Shown: positions 1-7,128, numbered from the stretch's first letter. The stretch: DNA of 20,423 nt from JBOGDS01 sp050743075 (GCA_050743075.1 JBOGDS010000069.1:1-20423); one strand, 5' to 3'. Numbers and translations: made by a program. Notes: a model not told the origin generated them from the letters alone.

Positions 1-896
1 GCGTCGGCGAGCGCGTCGACGAGCCGGCGGCGGTCGTCGCCGCCGATTCCCGCCGGCTCGCCGTCGCCCCTTGCGTCGAGCATGCGGCGGGCCGCGTCGC
101 TGACGTCGGCCGCGACGCGCTCGTCGGAGGACCGACGACGTGCAACCGCCTCGCGCAGCACCGAGACGAACCGGGCCAGCCCGACGCCGGTCTTGGCGGA
201 CAGGGGGACGACCGGCACCTTGGACAGGCCGTCCTCGGCCAGCAGTCGCTGGAGGTCGCGCACGCACCGCTCGACGTCGACGGGCGTCAACAGGTCGATC
301 TGGTTCAGCACGACCAGGGTCACCGCAGCATGGCCGGCCAGCGGCCGGAGGTAGCGCTCGTGCACGACGGCGTCGGCATACTTCTGCGGGTCCATCACCC
401 AGACGAACAGGTCGACCATGTCCACCAGCCGGTCGACCTGGGCCTGGTGTGACTGCTCGGTGGAGTCGTGGTCAGGCATGTCGAGCAGCACCAGGCCGTC
501 CAGGGCATCGTCCTCCCCGGAGTCGAGCACGCTCTCCTTCGGAACCCGGTGGCGGATCGGGATGCCGAGCCATTCCAGCAGCGGCGTGACCCCCTGGGTT
601 CCCCAGACGCAGGCCAACGGCTCGCCCGTCGTCGGGCGACGCACGCCGACCCGCGCCAGTTCGATCCCTGCCACGGCGTTGAACAGGGACGACTTGCCGC
701 CGCCGGTGGCTCCGGCCAGGGCGACCACGGTGTGGTCAGTGGACAGGCGGCGGCGCTGTCCGGCCCGGTTGATGACCGTGCGGGCGTGCTCGACCACATC
801 GTCGGGCAGCCGGCCTTCGGCGTCCTCGGCTGCTGCGGCCAGCGCGTCGAGCCGTTCCGGCAGGCCGGCCCGCGCGGGGCGGCGCAGAATCCTCAC
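1..896 (-). CDS. Dynamin/Era-like GTPase, second of a pair (3' end outside window)
   Basis: The open frame starts with GTG at 896 and runs off the window at position 1; about 298 residues are visible. All five GTPase motifs can be read: P-loop GATGGGKSS (about residue 65), switch threonines in RPTTGEP, G3 DMPD, G4 NQID and G5 SAK. That is a complete nucleotide-binding set for the TRAFAC/Era-dynamin class. Actinobacterial proteins of this type (YfjP-like, often labelled GTPase or ABC transporter) occur in pairs and usually carry C-terminal membrane helices; that part is not in the window. The GTG overlaps the stop of the upstream GTPase by 4 nt (GTGA), so the two are probably translationally coupled and may form a heteromer at the membrane. 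The substrate process is unknown. Certain as a GTPase; the role is inference. Confidence 0.85.
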   Translation of the reverse strand, partial: MRILRRPARAGLPERLDALAAAAEDAEGRLPDDVVEHARTVINRAGQRRRLSTDHTVVALAGATGGGKSSLFNAVAGIELARVGVRRPTTGEPLACVWGTQGVTPLLEWLGIPIRHRVPKESVLDSGEDDALDGLVLLDMPDHDSTEQSHQAQVDRLVDMVDLFVWVMDPQKYADAVVHERYLRPLAGHAAVTLVVLNQIDLLTPVDVERCVRDLQRLLAEDGLSKVPVVPLSAKTGVGLARFVSVLREAVARRRSSDERVAADVSDAARRMLDARGDGEPAGIGGDDRRRLVDALAD

Positions 897-2614
897 GCGT
901 CGGCCTCCCGACTCCGGGCCTGGCCGACCCAGACGACGGCTTCGCGCACGGCCTGTCCGGCACCCGGATCGAGGTCGAGCCTGTCCAGCCGGTCGGTGAA
1001 GCGCGCCTCCTCGGCTGACATCAGCGCTTGCGAACGCCGGCGCAGGTCGGCCCGGGCTGCGTCGGCGAGCCGACGGATCGCCTGGTCGCCGAAGATGGCC
1101 TCGAGGAGCTTCTGGCCGACGACGGCCGTCCCTCCTGCGATTCCGATCTCGGCGCCGGACAGGCCCGCAGTCGAGGCGAACACGACGATCATCAAGGCCA
1201 GCCCGAGACCATTGATGCCGAAGGACAGCATGCGCGCGGTGAACCGCTTGTCCTGCCCTTCGGTTCGGACCAGGTCGAGCACGGCGCCCTGCCACGCCCG
1301 TACCTGGGCAGCGGACCGCGTCCCGAGATCGGCCGAGCTGCGGGAGAGATCGTCGCCGCCGAGCAGGCCACGTCCGGCCGGGTCGGAACGCCAGGCCGCG
1401 TCAGCACGCTCGGCGGCACGGTCCGCCTCGTCGACCAGGAGGGCTTGCAGGCCGTGCTCGATGGCCTGCTCGACCTCGGCTGTCGGCTGCGGACGGCCGC
1501 GGAGGAATGCGCCGATGCGGTCCCGGATGCGGCCGACCTTGTCCTCCAGCGACCGGTAGAACTCACCCGTACCGACGAAGTCCTGCCACCGGGCGAGGAC
1601 CTCCCCGCGCAGCATGCTGCCGTCGTGGGTCGACCGCTCGACCGCCTCGATGGCTTCGGCGTAGACCTGCCGGACGGCGGTGCGCAGGCGGCGGGCGGCG
1701 GCCACCTGCCCGTCCGCTGCCTCCGCAAGTGGCGGCGAGCGACGGACGATCCCGCCGACGGCACCGTCGAGCGTGCGCCGGACAACCTCGGCCCGAGCGG
1801 CACTGTCGGACGCAAGGTCCTTCAGCCACGACGCGACGGGCTCGGCGTGACCGTCGGGAAGCATGCCGTCCTCGTCTACCGTCGTCTCCGCGACGACGAA
1901 CAGCGGCGCCTCCCCCAGGCCGTGTTCGGAGAGCATGGACGCGAAATGCCGTCGTACCTCGTCCTCCGCGCCTGCCGGCACGCGGTCGAGAACGACGGCC
2001 ACGGCCGCGCTTCGCTCGACCGCGGCGTGCAACAGGTCCCACGGGACGGCGTCGGCGTAGCGGGCTGCTGTCGTGACGAACAGCCACAGGTCCGCCGCCG
2101 CGAGCAACTCGCCGGCGAGCTGACGGTTCTCGGCGACGACGGAGTCGATGTCGGGGGCGTCGAGCAACGCCAACCCGGGCGGGACCGCATCGTCGGCAAC
2201 CAGGTGCAGCGTGCCCGGGTCGGCCAGCTCACCGGAGGTGACCCGGGCCAGGTCGGGCAGGATCCGGTGGCTGGTGAACCAGTCGGCCTCGTCTGGGTGG
2301 TACACCAGGACCGGCGCGCGGGTGGTCGGGCGCAGCACGCCGGCCTCGGTCACTGGCCGGCCGACGACGGCGTTGACCAGCGTCGACTTGCCGGCGCCGG
2401 TGGACCCGCCCACGACCGCCAGCAGCGGCGCATCGATCTGGCGCAGTCGCGGCAGCACGTAGTCGTCGAGCTGGGCGACGATCTCGCGGCGGGCGCGACG
2501 GGCCTCGGGGGCGTCCGGCACCTCCAGCGGGAGACGCAGCGCGTCGATCCGGCCGCGCAGCCCATCCAGCGCGTCGAGGACGCTCTCGGGTGCCTCGGTG
2601 ATCGTCACGGCCAT
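893..2614 (-). CDS. Membrane-anchored dynamin-like GTPase, first of a pair
   Basis: 573 residues. The P-loop is GGSTGAGKST at about 69-78, with the switch threonines in LRPTTRAP near 95-100 and G3 as DAPD at 152-155. The position where G4 (N/T-K-x-D) should be reads VVLDRVP (about 197-203), so the guanine-specifying Asp is not recognisable, unlike the NQID of its partner gene. Near residues 450-515 there are two hydrophobic stretches (LGLALMIVVFASTAGL and a Gly/Ala-rich second helix) forming a probable membrane hairpin, followed by a charged C-terminal helical region. This matches actinobacterial dynamin-like GTPases often mislabelled as ABC transporters. It overlaps the downstream GTPase gene by 4 nt. 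Membrane remodelling or division is the usual guess for the class, not shown here. Confidence 0.85.
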   Translation of the reverse strand: MAVTITEAPESVLDALDGLRGRIDALRLPLEVPDAPEARRARREIVAQLDDYVLPRLRQIDAPLLAVVGGSTGAGKSTLVNAVVGRPVTEAGVLRPTTRAPVLVYHPDEADWFTSHRILPDLARVTSGELADPGTLHLVADDAVPPGLALLDAPDIDSVVAENRQLAGELLAAADLWLFVTTAARYADAVPWDLLHAAVERSAAVAVVLDRVPAGAEDEVRRHFASMLSEHGLGEAPLFVVAETTVDEDGMLPDGHAEPVASWLKDLASDSAARAEVVRRTLDGAVGGIVRRSPPLAEAADGQVAAARRLRTAVRQVYAEAIEAVERSTHDGSMLRGEVLARWQDFVGTGEFYRSLEDKVGRIRDRIGAFLRGRPQPTAEVEQAIEHGLQALLVDEADRAAERADAAWRSDPAGRGLLGGDDLSRSSADLGTRSAAQVRAWQGAVLDLVRTEGQDKRFTARMLSFGINGLGLALMIVVFASTAGLSGAEIGIAGGTAVVGQKLLEAIFGDQAIRRLADAARADLRRRSQALMSAEEARFTDRLDRLDLDPGAGQAVREAVVWVGQARSREADA

Positions 2615-2688
2615 GATCCTGCCTGTACCGCCCCGCCGGGGCCAAGCGACACGGCGGATTGGGTATGTCCTCGTGACCGATCACGTAC

Positions 2689-2694
2689 TAGCGT
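2689..2694 (+). promoter_or_regulatory. Candidate -10 box (TAGCGT) for the PEBP gene
   Basis: TAGCGT fits the actinobacterial TANNNT -10 pattern. It lies 32 nt before the ATG at 2727, leaving room for a short leader with the GAGGAGG ribosome site at about 2716-2722. No convincing -35 is present. Confidence 0.35.
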
Positions 2695-2726
2695 CGGCCG
2701 CGCCACACACCTGTCGAGGAGGGAAC

Positions 2727-3272
2727 ATGTCGCTGGAACGCCCGGTTGCTCCGGACCCCTACGAGCTCCTTCCCGCCGTCGGGACGTTCACGGTCGAGAG
2801 CGACGATCTGCGCCACGGCGAGCAGATGGCCGATGACCACGTGTCCGACGGCTGGGGCGTGAGTGGGGGCAACGTGTCACCGCACCTGCGCTGGTCCGGC
2901 ACACCGGACGGCACCCGGAGCTACGCCGTGACATGCTTCGACCCGGATGCACCCACGCCGAGCGGCTTCTGGCACTGGATCGTGGTCGACCTGCCCGCCA
3001 CGAGCACCGAGCTGCCACGTGGAGCAGGCGCCGCCGACGGCTCGGGTTTGCCGCCCGGCGCGTTCTCGGTCCGCAACGACGGCGGCTCGGTCGGGTACAT
3101 GGGTGCCGCACCGCAGGCGGGTGACCGGCCGCACCGCTACTACTTCGTCGTCCACGCGGTCGACCTCGAGTCGCTCGGCGTTCCCGCCGACGCCACGCCC
3201 GCCGTCGTGTCGTTCAACCTCGCCTTCCACACCCTTGCGCGCGGCCAACTGGTGGCGACGTACGCCCACTGA
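2727..3272 (+). CDS. YbhB/YbcL-family phosphatidylethanolamine-binding-like protein (PEBP)
   Basis: 181 residues. I chose ATG 2727 because a strong GAGGAGG sits just before it; the frame is open further upstream to 2598 but lacks a comparable site. The PEBP signature block DPDAPTPSGFWHW is present at about 72-84, with a downstream GYMGAAPQAGDRPHRYYF segment corresponding to the conserved GPxPPxGxxHRY ligand-binding motif. There is no signal peptide, so it is probably cytoplasmic. Bacterial members of this family have no settled function; some affect kinase signalling or lipid binding. The gene is convergent with cobQ, only 10 nt separating the two stop codons. Confidence 0.9.
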   Translation: MSLERPVAPDPYELLPAVGTFTVESDDLRHGEQMADDHVSDGWGVSGGNVSPHLRWSGTPDGTRSYAVTCFDPDAPTPSGFWHWIVVDLPATSTELPRGAGAADGSGLPPGAFSVRNDGGSVGYMGAAPQAGDRPHRYYFVVHAVDLESLGVPADATPAVVSFNLAFHTLARGQLVATYAH

Positions 3273-3285
3273 CGCGCGTGCGTCA
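3270..3285. terminator. Palindrome containing both convergent stop codons
   Basis: TGACGC-GCGT-GCGTCA is a perfect inverted repeat with 6-bp arms and a 4-nt loop. The first TGA is the stop of the PEBP gene and the last TCA is the complement of the cobQ stop. It could act as a weak bidirectional terminator; the short stem and absence of a U tract limit confidence. Confidence 0.3.
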
Positions 3286-4806
3286 GTCCGGTGCCCCCGG
3301 CGGGACGAACGGCAGGCCGGTGGGTGGGCCGTCGTCGATGAACTGGCGAAGCGCGGGCGTGTCGAGATGCTCGACGACCGCGTCGGCGAGCAGATCGATG
3401 CGATGCTCACGCAGGGCGGCGAAGTCCGTGTCGGGTGCGACGACGAAGCGGTCACGGCCGGCCATGGCGGCGACCTCCCGGAGGAACGAACGACGGAACT
3501 CGTTGTCCTCCAGGGCACCATGCCACGACGTCCCCCAGACCGCGCCGACCCGGCAGCCGTCCAGGAACGGCTCGGCCGTGTCGCCCTCCACCACGCTGAC
3601 CCGGCCATGATGGATCGCGTACGCGGTGCCGACACGAGACCCGTAGGCCTCGCCGGCCGGCCGGCCGAGCACCTTGTCGACCGTGAACCGGACTTGGGCC
3701 GGCAGCAGGCCGAGGCCGGGCACCGCTCCCACGCGCGCTTCGACCTCGTCGACGATCTCGCGAGCGAGCATCTGGTAGCCACCGCAGATGCCGAGCGTCG
3801 GCCGGCCGGCCGCGGCGCGGCCCCGGACCGCCTCGTCGAGCCCCCGCTCACGCAGCCACCGCAGATCGGCGACGGTGGCGCGGGTACCCGGTAGAACTGC
3901 CAGATCCGCGTCGGCCACCTCGGCCGGGTGGGCCGTGAAGCGGACCACGACACCGGGCTCGGCCGCCAGAGCGTCGACGTCGGTGAAATTGGAGATCCTC
4001 GGAAACCGGACCACCGCGACATGGAGCGTCTCGACGCCGGGCGCAAGCCCGGGATCGCGCCGTGGGGCCACGTCCAACGCGTCCTCCGAGTCCAGCCACT
4101 GGTCGGCCAACCAGGGCAGTACGCCCAGGACGGGACGGCCGGTGGCGCGCCCGATCGCTGCCAGGCCCGGTGCGAGCAGGTCGCGATCACCGCGGAACTT
4201 GTTGACGACGAAGCCGGCGACCAGCGCCTGGTCCTCAGCGCAGAGCAGGGCGACCGTGCCGTGGAACGCCGCGAACACCCCGCCACGATCGATGTCACCG
4301 ACGACGAGCACCGGCAGCCCGGCGTGCCTGGCCAGGCCCATGTTGACGAAGTCGTGCTCGCGCAGGTTGATCTCGGTGGGACTGCCGGCGCCTTCGCAGA
4401 CGACGACGTCGTAGCGTCGCGCCAGGTCGTCCAGCGCGGCGAACGCGGCCTCCGCGAGATCCGTTCGCGCCGACCCGAACGACCGGGCATCGAGGTCACT
4501 GTGGGGCCGGCCCATGACCACGACATGGCTACGCAGGTCGCTGCCCGGCTTGAGCAGGACCGGGTTCATGGCGGCTTCCGGCTCGGCCCGCGCCGCGACG
4601 GCCTGGACCCACTGCGCCCGGCCGATCTCGGCGCCGTCGGCGGTGACCATCGAGTTGTTGGACATGTTCTGCGCCTTGAACGGCGCGACCCGGACACCCT
4701 CGCGGGCGAGCCACCGGCACAGAGCCGTCGTCACAACGGACTTGCCGGCGTCCGACGTCGTCCCCGCAACCAGCAGTCCACGCACGCCCTGCATCGTCTC
4801 GTACAT
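3283..4806 (-). CDS. cobQ: Cobyric acid synthase (adenosylcobyrinate a,c-diamide amidotransferase)
   Basis: 507 residues from ATG 4806, close to the usual length; ATG 4794 (12 nt in) is an alternative start, and neither has a strong ribosome site. The enzyme carries out four glutamine- and ATP-dependent amidations to cobyric acid in cobalamin synthesis. The N-terminal synthetase domain opens with LLVAGTTSDAGKSVV (P-loop-like, 11-25) and AQNMSNNSM, and contains VVGDIDRGGVFA (about 168-179). The C-terminal class I glutaminase shows the nucleophile C341 in GICGGYQML and the His of GTSWHG (429). No other cob genes and no cobalamin riboswitch are visible nearby, so it stands alone here. It is divergent from the YbaK-like gene with 23 nt between start codons. 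Confidence 0.95.
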   Translation of the reverse strand: MYETMQGVRGLLVAGTTSDAGKSVVTTALCRWLAREGVRVAPFKAQNMSNNSMVTADGAEIGRAQWVQAVAARAEPEAAMNPVLLKPGSDLRSHVVVMGRPHSDLDARSFGSARTDLAEAAFAALDDLARRYDVVVCEGAGSPTEINLREHDFVNMGLARHAGLPVLVVGDIDRGGVFAAFHGTVALLCAEDQALVAGFVVNKFRGDRDLLAPGLAAIGRATGRPVLGVLPWLADQWLDSEDALDVAPRRDPGLAPGVETLHVAVVRFPRISNFTDVDALAAEPGVVVRFTAHPAEVADADLAVLPGTRATVADLRWLRERGLDEAVRGRAAAGRPTLGICGGYQMLAREIVDEVEARVGAVPGLGLLPAQVRFTVDKVLGRPAGEAYGSRVGTAYAIHHGRVSVVEGDTAEPFLDGCRVGAVWGTSWHGALEDNEFRRSFLREVAAMAGRDRFVVAPDTDFAALREHRIDLLADAVVEHLDTPALRQFIDDGPPTGLPFVPPGAPD

Positions 4807-4815
4807 GGGCGGCGT

Positions 4816-4821
4816 TAGAGT
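4816..4821 (+). promoter_or_regulatory. -10 box TAGAGT for a leaderless transcript
   Basis: TAGAGT fits TANNNT and lies 8 nt before the GTG at 4830, the spacing expected when transcription begins at or next to the start codon. It falls inside the 23-bp gap between the divergent cobQ and YbaK-like genes, so no separate leader is possible for either gene. Confidence 0.5.
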
Positions 4822-4829
4822 CGGGCGAC

Positions 4830-5378
4830 GTGGATGAACCGTCGATCGGCACACTGAAGACCGTCCCCGCGACCGACCGGCCCGACCTGCTCGCGGCTCC
4901 CGTCCTGAACGCCCTCGCCGGTGCGGGCTCGAGCGCAGACGTCTACGTCGCTGAGATCGACCCCAACCTCGCCGACACGGCCCAGTTCTGCACCGCGTAC
5001 GACGTCCCACTCGAGGTGTCGGCCAACTGCGTCGTGGTCGCGGGCCGACGCGGCGGCGAGCTGCGGATCGCCGCGTGCATGGTCCTCGCCACGACCCGAG
5101 CGGACGTGAACGGTGTCGTGAAGCGCCGACTCGACGTGCGCAAGGCGTCGTTCCTGCCGATGGCCGATGCCGTCGAGGCCACGGACATGGAGTACGGCGG
5201 CATCACACCGATCGGCCTGCCACCGGAGTGGCCGATCCTCGTCGACGCCGCCGTCGCCGACCTTCCTTACGCGATCATCGGCAGCGGTGTTCGCCAGTCC
5301 AAACTGGCCCTGCCTGGCCGGACGCTCGCGGCCTGGCCCGGCGCAGAGATCGTCGAGGGCCTGGGCCGACCGGTCTGA
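4830..5378 (+). CDS. YbaK/aminoacyl-tRNA deacylase-domain protein
   Basis: 182 residues starting at GTG 4830. The fold is recognisable from the YbaK/ProX pattern: ANCVVVAGRRGGELRIAACMVLATTRADVN (about 68-97), then VKRRLDVRKASFLPMADAVEATDMEYGGITPIGLP, which contains the conserved (K)ASF...A...TGxxxGGxxPxG region, here with EYGGITPIGLP. Family members hydrolyse mischarged aminoacyl-tRNA such as Cys- or Ala-tRNA(Pro), acting free in the cytoplasm. The central KASF lysine and the GGxxPxG loop are kept, so it is probably active; the substrate cannot be told. The start lacks a ribosome site but has TAGAGT 8 nt upstream, consistent with leaderless expression. Confidence 0.8.
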   Translation: MDEPSIGTLKTVPATDRPDLLAAPVLNALAGAGSSADVYVAEIDPNLADTAQFCTAYDVPLEVSANCVVVAGRRGGELRIAACMVLATTRADVNGVVKRRLDVRKASFLPMADAVEATDMEYGGITPIGLPPEWPILVDAAVADLPYAIIGSGVRQSKLALPGRTLAAWPGAEIVEGLGRPV

Positions 5379-5433
5379 CGGCGCCCGGCGCCTGGGTCTG
5401 CGGGGCGGGCGTCGTCCACAATGGTGACGTCAA

Positions 5434-5509
5434 GCGCCCGTAGCTCAGCGGATAGAGCAGGTGCCTTCTAAGCACTTGGCCGCAGGTTCGAGTCCTGCCG
5501 GGCGCACCA
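5434..5509 (+). tRNA. tRNA-Arg (UCU)
   Basis: The cloverleaf is complete. The acceptor arms are GCGCCCG (5434-5440) and CGGGCGC (5499-5505), with discriminator A5506 and encoded CCA 5507-5509. The D arm is GCTC/GAGC. The anticodon stem GGTGC/GCACT holds the loop CTTCTAA, giving anticodon UCU at 5467-5469, and the T arm carries GGTTCGAGTCC. Positions 5458-5505 recur exactly at 6938-6985, so this gene looks like the intact end of an integration event. Confidence 0.97.
5458..5505 (+). repeat. 48-bp direct repeat, copy 1 (attL-like, inside tRNA-Arg)
   Basis: This stretch, from the end of the D arm to the last acceptor base of tRNA-Arg, is identical to 6938-6985. Repeats of a tRNA 3' half at both ends of a DNA segment are the usual trace of tyrosine-integrase insertion. 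The identity stops immediately before the discriminator base, so CCA is not shared. Confidence 0.8.
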
Positions 5510-5606
5510 GATGTTCCGTGTTCGGCCCTCGGCGCTTGAATCAGCGTTGGGGACGCTCAGGTAGATGCCGCGGCGGACCCGGCCAGGGTGAGGCCGTCAT
5601 CGGTGC

Positions 5607-6020
5607 TCAACCCCGGTAGTGCTGGGCAAACTCCTCGGACGGCGGAATCTCGGTGATGACGTCGACGAGCACGCCGGCCGGGTCGGCCACGATGAAGTGC
5701 CGTTGCCCGAAGTCCTCGCTGCGCAAGGGCAGGTTCGGGGCCAGGCCCGCACCCCTCACCAGGCGGTCGTACTCCGCATCGACGTCCTCGACCTCGAAGT
5801 TGAGCAGCAGCCCGGTCACGGATCGCCGGTACCCGTCTGGAATCGTCGGGTGGGCGGCATCGAGGACGGCCAGCTCATACGACGGGTCGCCGTCGCGGCG
5901 CAGACTCACGTACCAGTCGACCTCGAAGACGACCTCGAAGTCGAAGTGGGTCACGTAGAAGTCTCGGGTCGCAGCCACCTTGTCAGTACAGATGACCGGA
6001 TAGAAACTCGACAGCTTCAT
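5607..6020 (-). CDS. VOC-superfamily (glyoxalase/bleomycin-resistance-like) protein
   Basis: 137 residues with two beta-alpha-beta-beta-beta modules: module 1 begins LSSFYPVICTDKVAATRDFY and module 2 LLLNFEVEDVDAEYDRLV, ending in DPAGVLVDVITEI. The overall pattern is that of single-domain VOC proteins such as glyoxalases, dioxygenases and bleomycin-binding proteins. The N-terminal position that often holds a metal-binding His is Pro/Val here, so a metal-free binding or sequestering role is as likely as catalysis. A GGAGG ribosome site lies at 6029-6033. The gene is transcribed away from a tetR gene with operator-like palindromes between them, so it is the probable target of that repressor, perhaps for detoxifying or binding a small hydrophobic compound (inference). 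It lies inside the tRNA-Arg islet. Confidence 0.85.
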   Translation of the reverse strand: MKLSSFYPVICTDKVAATRDFYVTHFDFEVVFEVDWYVSLRRDGDPSYELAVLDAAHPTIPDGYRRSVTGLLLNFEVEDVDAEYDRLVRGAGLAPNLPLRSEDFGQRHFIVADPAGVLVDVITEIPPSEEFAQHYRG

Positions 6021-6046
6021 GGCTCTTTCCTCCCAGAACAGATGCG

Positions 6047-6057
6047 TACCCTCGGTA
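6047..6057. promoter_or_regulatory. Operator-like palindrome 1 (TACC-N3-GGTA)
   Basis: TACCCTCGGTA has the same half-sites as the palindrome at 6081-6091. It lies just downstream of the predicted start of the VOC transcript, and the two centres are 34 bp apart. It is a likely TetR-family binding site. Confidence 0.55.
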
Positions 6058-6068
6058 TGGATCTGCCC

Positions 6069-6097
6069 ACGGTAGATGCATACCGACGGTACGTCAA
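6069..6097 (-). promoter_or_regulatory. Promoter of the VOC gene (TTGACG-N17-TACCGT)
   Basis: On the minus strand, TTGACG (6097-6092) and TACCGT (6074-6069) are separated by exactly 17 bp, a good vegetative promoter. Operator 2 fills the spacer and touches the -35. Transcription would begin near 6062, giving a leader of about 40 nt with GGAGG. Confidence 0.6.
6081..6091. promoter_or_regulatory. Operator-like palindrome 2 (TACCGACGGTA)
   Basis: A perfect 11-bp palindrome around a central A, inside the VOC promoter spacer and about 12 bp upstream of the tetR -10 box. A repressor bound here would block the VOC promoter and probably the tetR promoter too. Confidence 0.6.
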
Positions 6098-6102
6098 GTG
6101 GC

Positions 6103-6108
6103 TAGGAT
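6103..6108 (+). promoter_or_regulatory. -10 box TAGGAT for leaderless tetR
   Basis: TAGGAT lies 7 nt before ATG 6116, and there is no Shine-Dalgarno. This is the same arrangement as at 4816, 8200 and 17287 and suggests a leaderless mRNA. Confidence 0.5.
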
Positions 6109-6115
6109 CGGCTGC

Positions 6116-6724
6116 ATGCCGGCCGCACGAGGACCAGTCCGTACGAAGGCACAGCAGCGTGAGGAAACGACCCGCGCCCTGCTCAGCCATGCTCGCCGGC
6201 TCTTCGCCGTCAAGGGGTACGCCCAGGTGAGTCTCGCCGAGATCGTGACCGCCGCAGGTGTCACCAAGGGCGCGCTCTACCACCACTTCGCTGGCAAGGA
6301 CGACCTGTTTCGCACGGTGCTCCAGGAGGTCCACCAAGAAGTTGCCGACCGGATCGCCGCGGCGGCGCCGGACGCCGAACCCTGGACCCAACTCGTGGCC
6401 GGTTGCGAGACCTTCCTGGTGGCCAGCACCGAGCCGGGAATCCAGCAGATCATGCTGGTCGACGCGCCGTCAGTGCTCGGGTGGGGTGTCTGGCGCGAGC
6501 TCGACGCCGCGACATCGATGCAGCATCTCGAGAGCATCTTGACTCGCCTGATCAGCGACGGCGTCATCGCCGACCGCCCGGTGGCACCGCTCGTCCACCT
6601 CCTCTCGGGGGCGATGAACGAAGCCGCACTCTGGCTCGCCCGATCGGGCGACCGGCTCAGCGACCTGGCCGACACCTCAGCAGCGTTGACCACGATTCTC
6701 GACTCACTGCGTGCACATCCCTAG
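6116..6724 (+). CDS. TetR/AcrR-family transcriptional regulator
   Basis: 202 residues from ATG 6116; a GTG at 6098 in the same frame is rejected because the -10 box lies between them. The N-terminal helix-turn-helix is clear: TRALLSHARRLFAVKGYAQVSLAEIVTAAGVTKGALYHHFAGKDDLF (split here for reading: recognition segment VTKGALYHHF at about 49-58). The remainder is an all-helical ligand and dimer domain, including GIQQIMLVDAPSVLGW, a stretch common in this family. Divergent position and two TACC-N3-GGTA sites imply autoregulation plus control of the VOC gene. The inducer is unknown. Confidence 0.9.
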   Translation: MPAARGPVRTKAQQREETTRALLSHARRLFAVKGYAQVSLAEIVTAAGVTKGALYHHFAGKDDLFRTVLQEVHQEVADRIAAAAPDAEPWTQLVAGCETFLVASTEPGIQQIMLVDAPSVLGWGVWRELDAATSMQHLESILTRLISDGVIADRPVAPLVHLLSGAMNEAALWLARSGDRLSDLADTSAALTTILDSLRAHP

Positions 6725-6937
6725 GAGGTCCGCACCGGCACAGACTGGCTGGCTCAGCGACGTCGCCCGGTGGACCGTGGACTGTCCACGAAGGCGATCC
6801 GGCGGACCGCGCTGGTGGTTCGCGGCGGGTCCCCATCTCGGCCAACACTGCGCTGTCGTCGGCAGGCGGGCACTAGGCCGGCCAGTCTGAGCCGCGCGCC
6901 GTTGCGCCGGACCGACGAGGACCCGCGTCGCTCACAA
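6725..6937. other. Non-coding right end of the tRNA-Arg islet
   Basis: I see no gene with a supported start or family match between tetR and the tRNA copy. A short inverted repeat GTGGAC/GTCCAC (6770-6775 and 6784-6789) could terminate tetR transcription. Apparent reading frames on both strands here lack ribosome sites and recognisable protein sequence. Confidence 0.4.
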
Positions 6938-6985
6938 CAGGTGCCTTCTAAGCACTTGGCCGCAGGTTCGAGTCCTGCCGGGCGC
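6938..6985 (+). repeat. 48-bp direct repeat, copy 2 (attR-like tRNA-Arg 3' remnant)
   Basis: Exact copy of 5458-5505, beginning in the anticodon stem region and ending at the last acceptor base. It has no 5' half of a tRNA and no CCA, so it is not a functional tRNA. In the usual integration geometry this is the displaced original chromosomal 3' end. Confidence 0.8.
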
Positions 6986-7014
6986 GCTGACCAGCGGACT
7001 CGGGCCATGTTCCC

Positions 7015-7036
7015 CCTACCCAGGCCGCGGGGTAGG
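7015..7036 (+). terminator. Hairpin downstream of the tRNA remnant
   Basis: CCTACCC (7015-7021) and GGGTAGG (7030-7036) form a 7-bp stem with an 8-nt loop, 29 nt past the tRNA remnant, without a U tract. It may be the original terminator of tRNA-Arg, now separated from the intact gene by the islet. Confidence 0.4.
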
Positions 7037-7128
7037 TGTGCGTAGAGTCCCGTCGAGGTGTCGATCTGCGGGGGCTCCGACCGACGTTTCGATGACAGCA
7101 GATAACAGCCGACCCGAGGAGGACGACC

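Noticed and set aside
2661..2666. SigB/SigF-like -10 GGGTAT before the PEBP gene
   Set aside because: No GTTT-like -35 at about 15 bp upstream.
1028..2836. 602-codon open frame on the plus strand
   Set aside because: Antisense to the GTPase gene, which has intact motifs; the plus frame has no recognisable domain.
4807..4829. Cobalamin riboswitch upstream of cobQ
   Set aside because: The gap is only 23 nt, too short for such an element.
6922..6985. A complete but decayed second tRNA-Arg rather than an att remnant
   Set aside because: Sequence before 6938 shows only faint resemblance (CCCG...GCTCA) to the tRNA 5' half, while the 3' part is perfect; the abrupt edge fits integration better, though it is not excluded.
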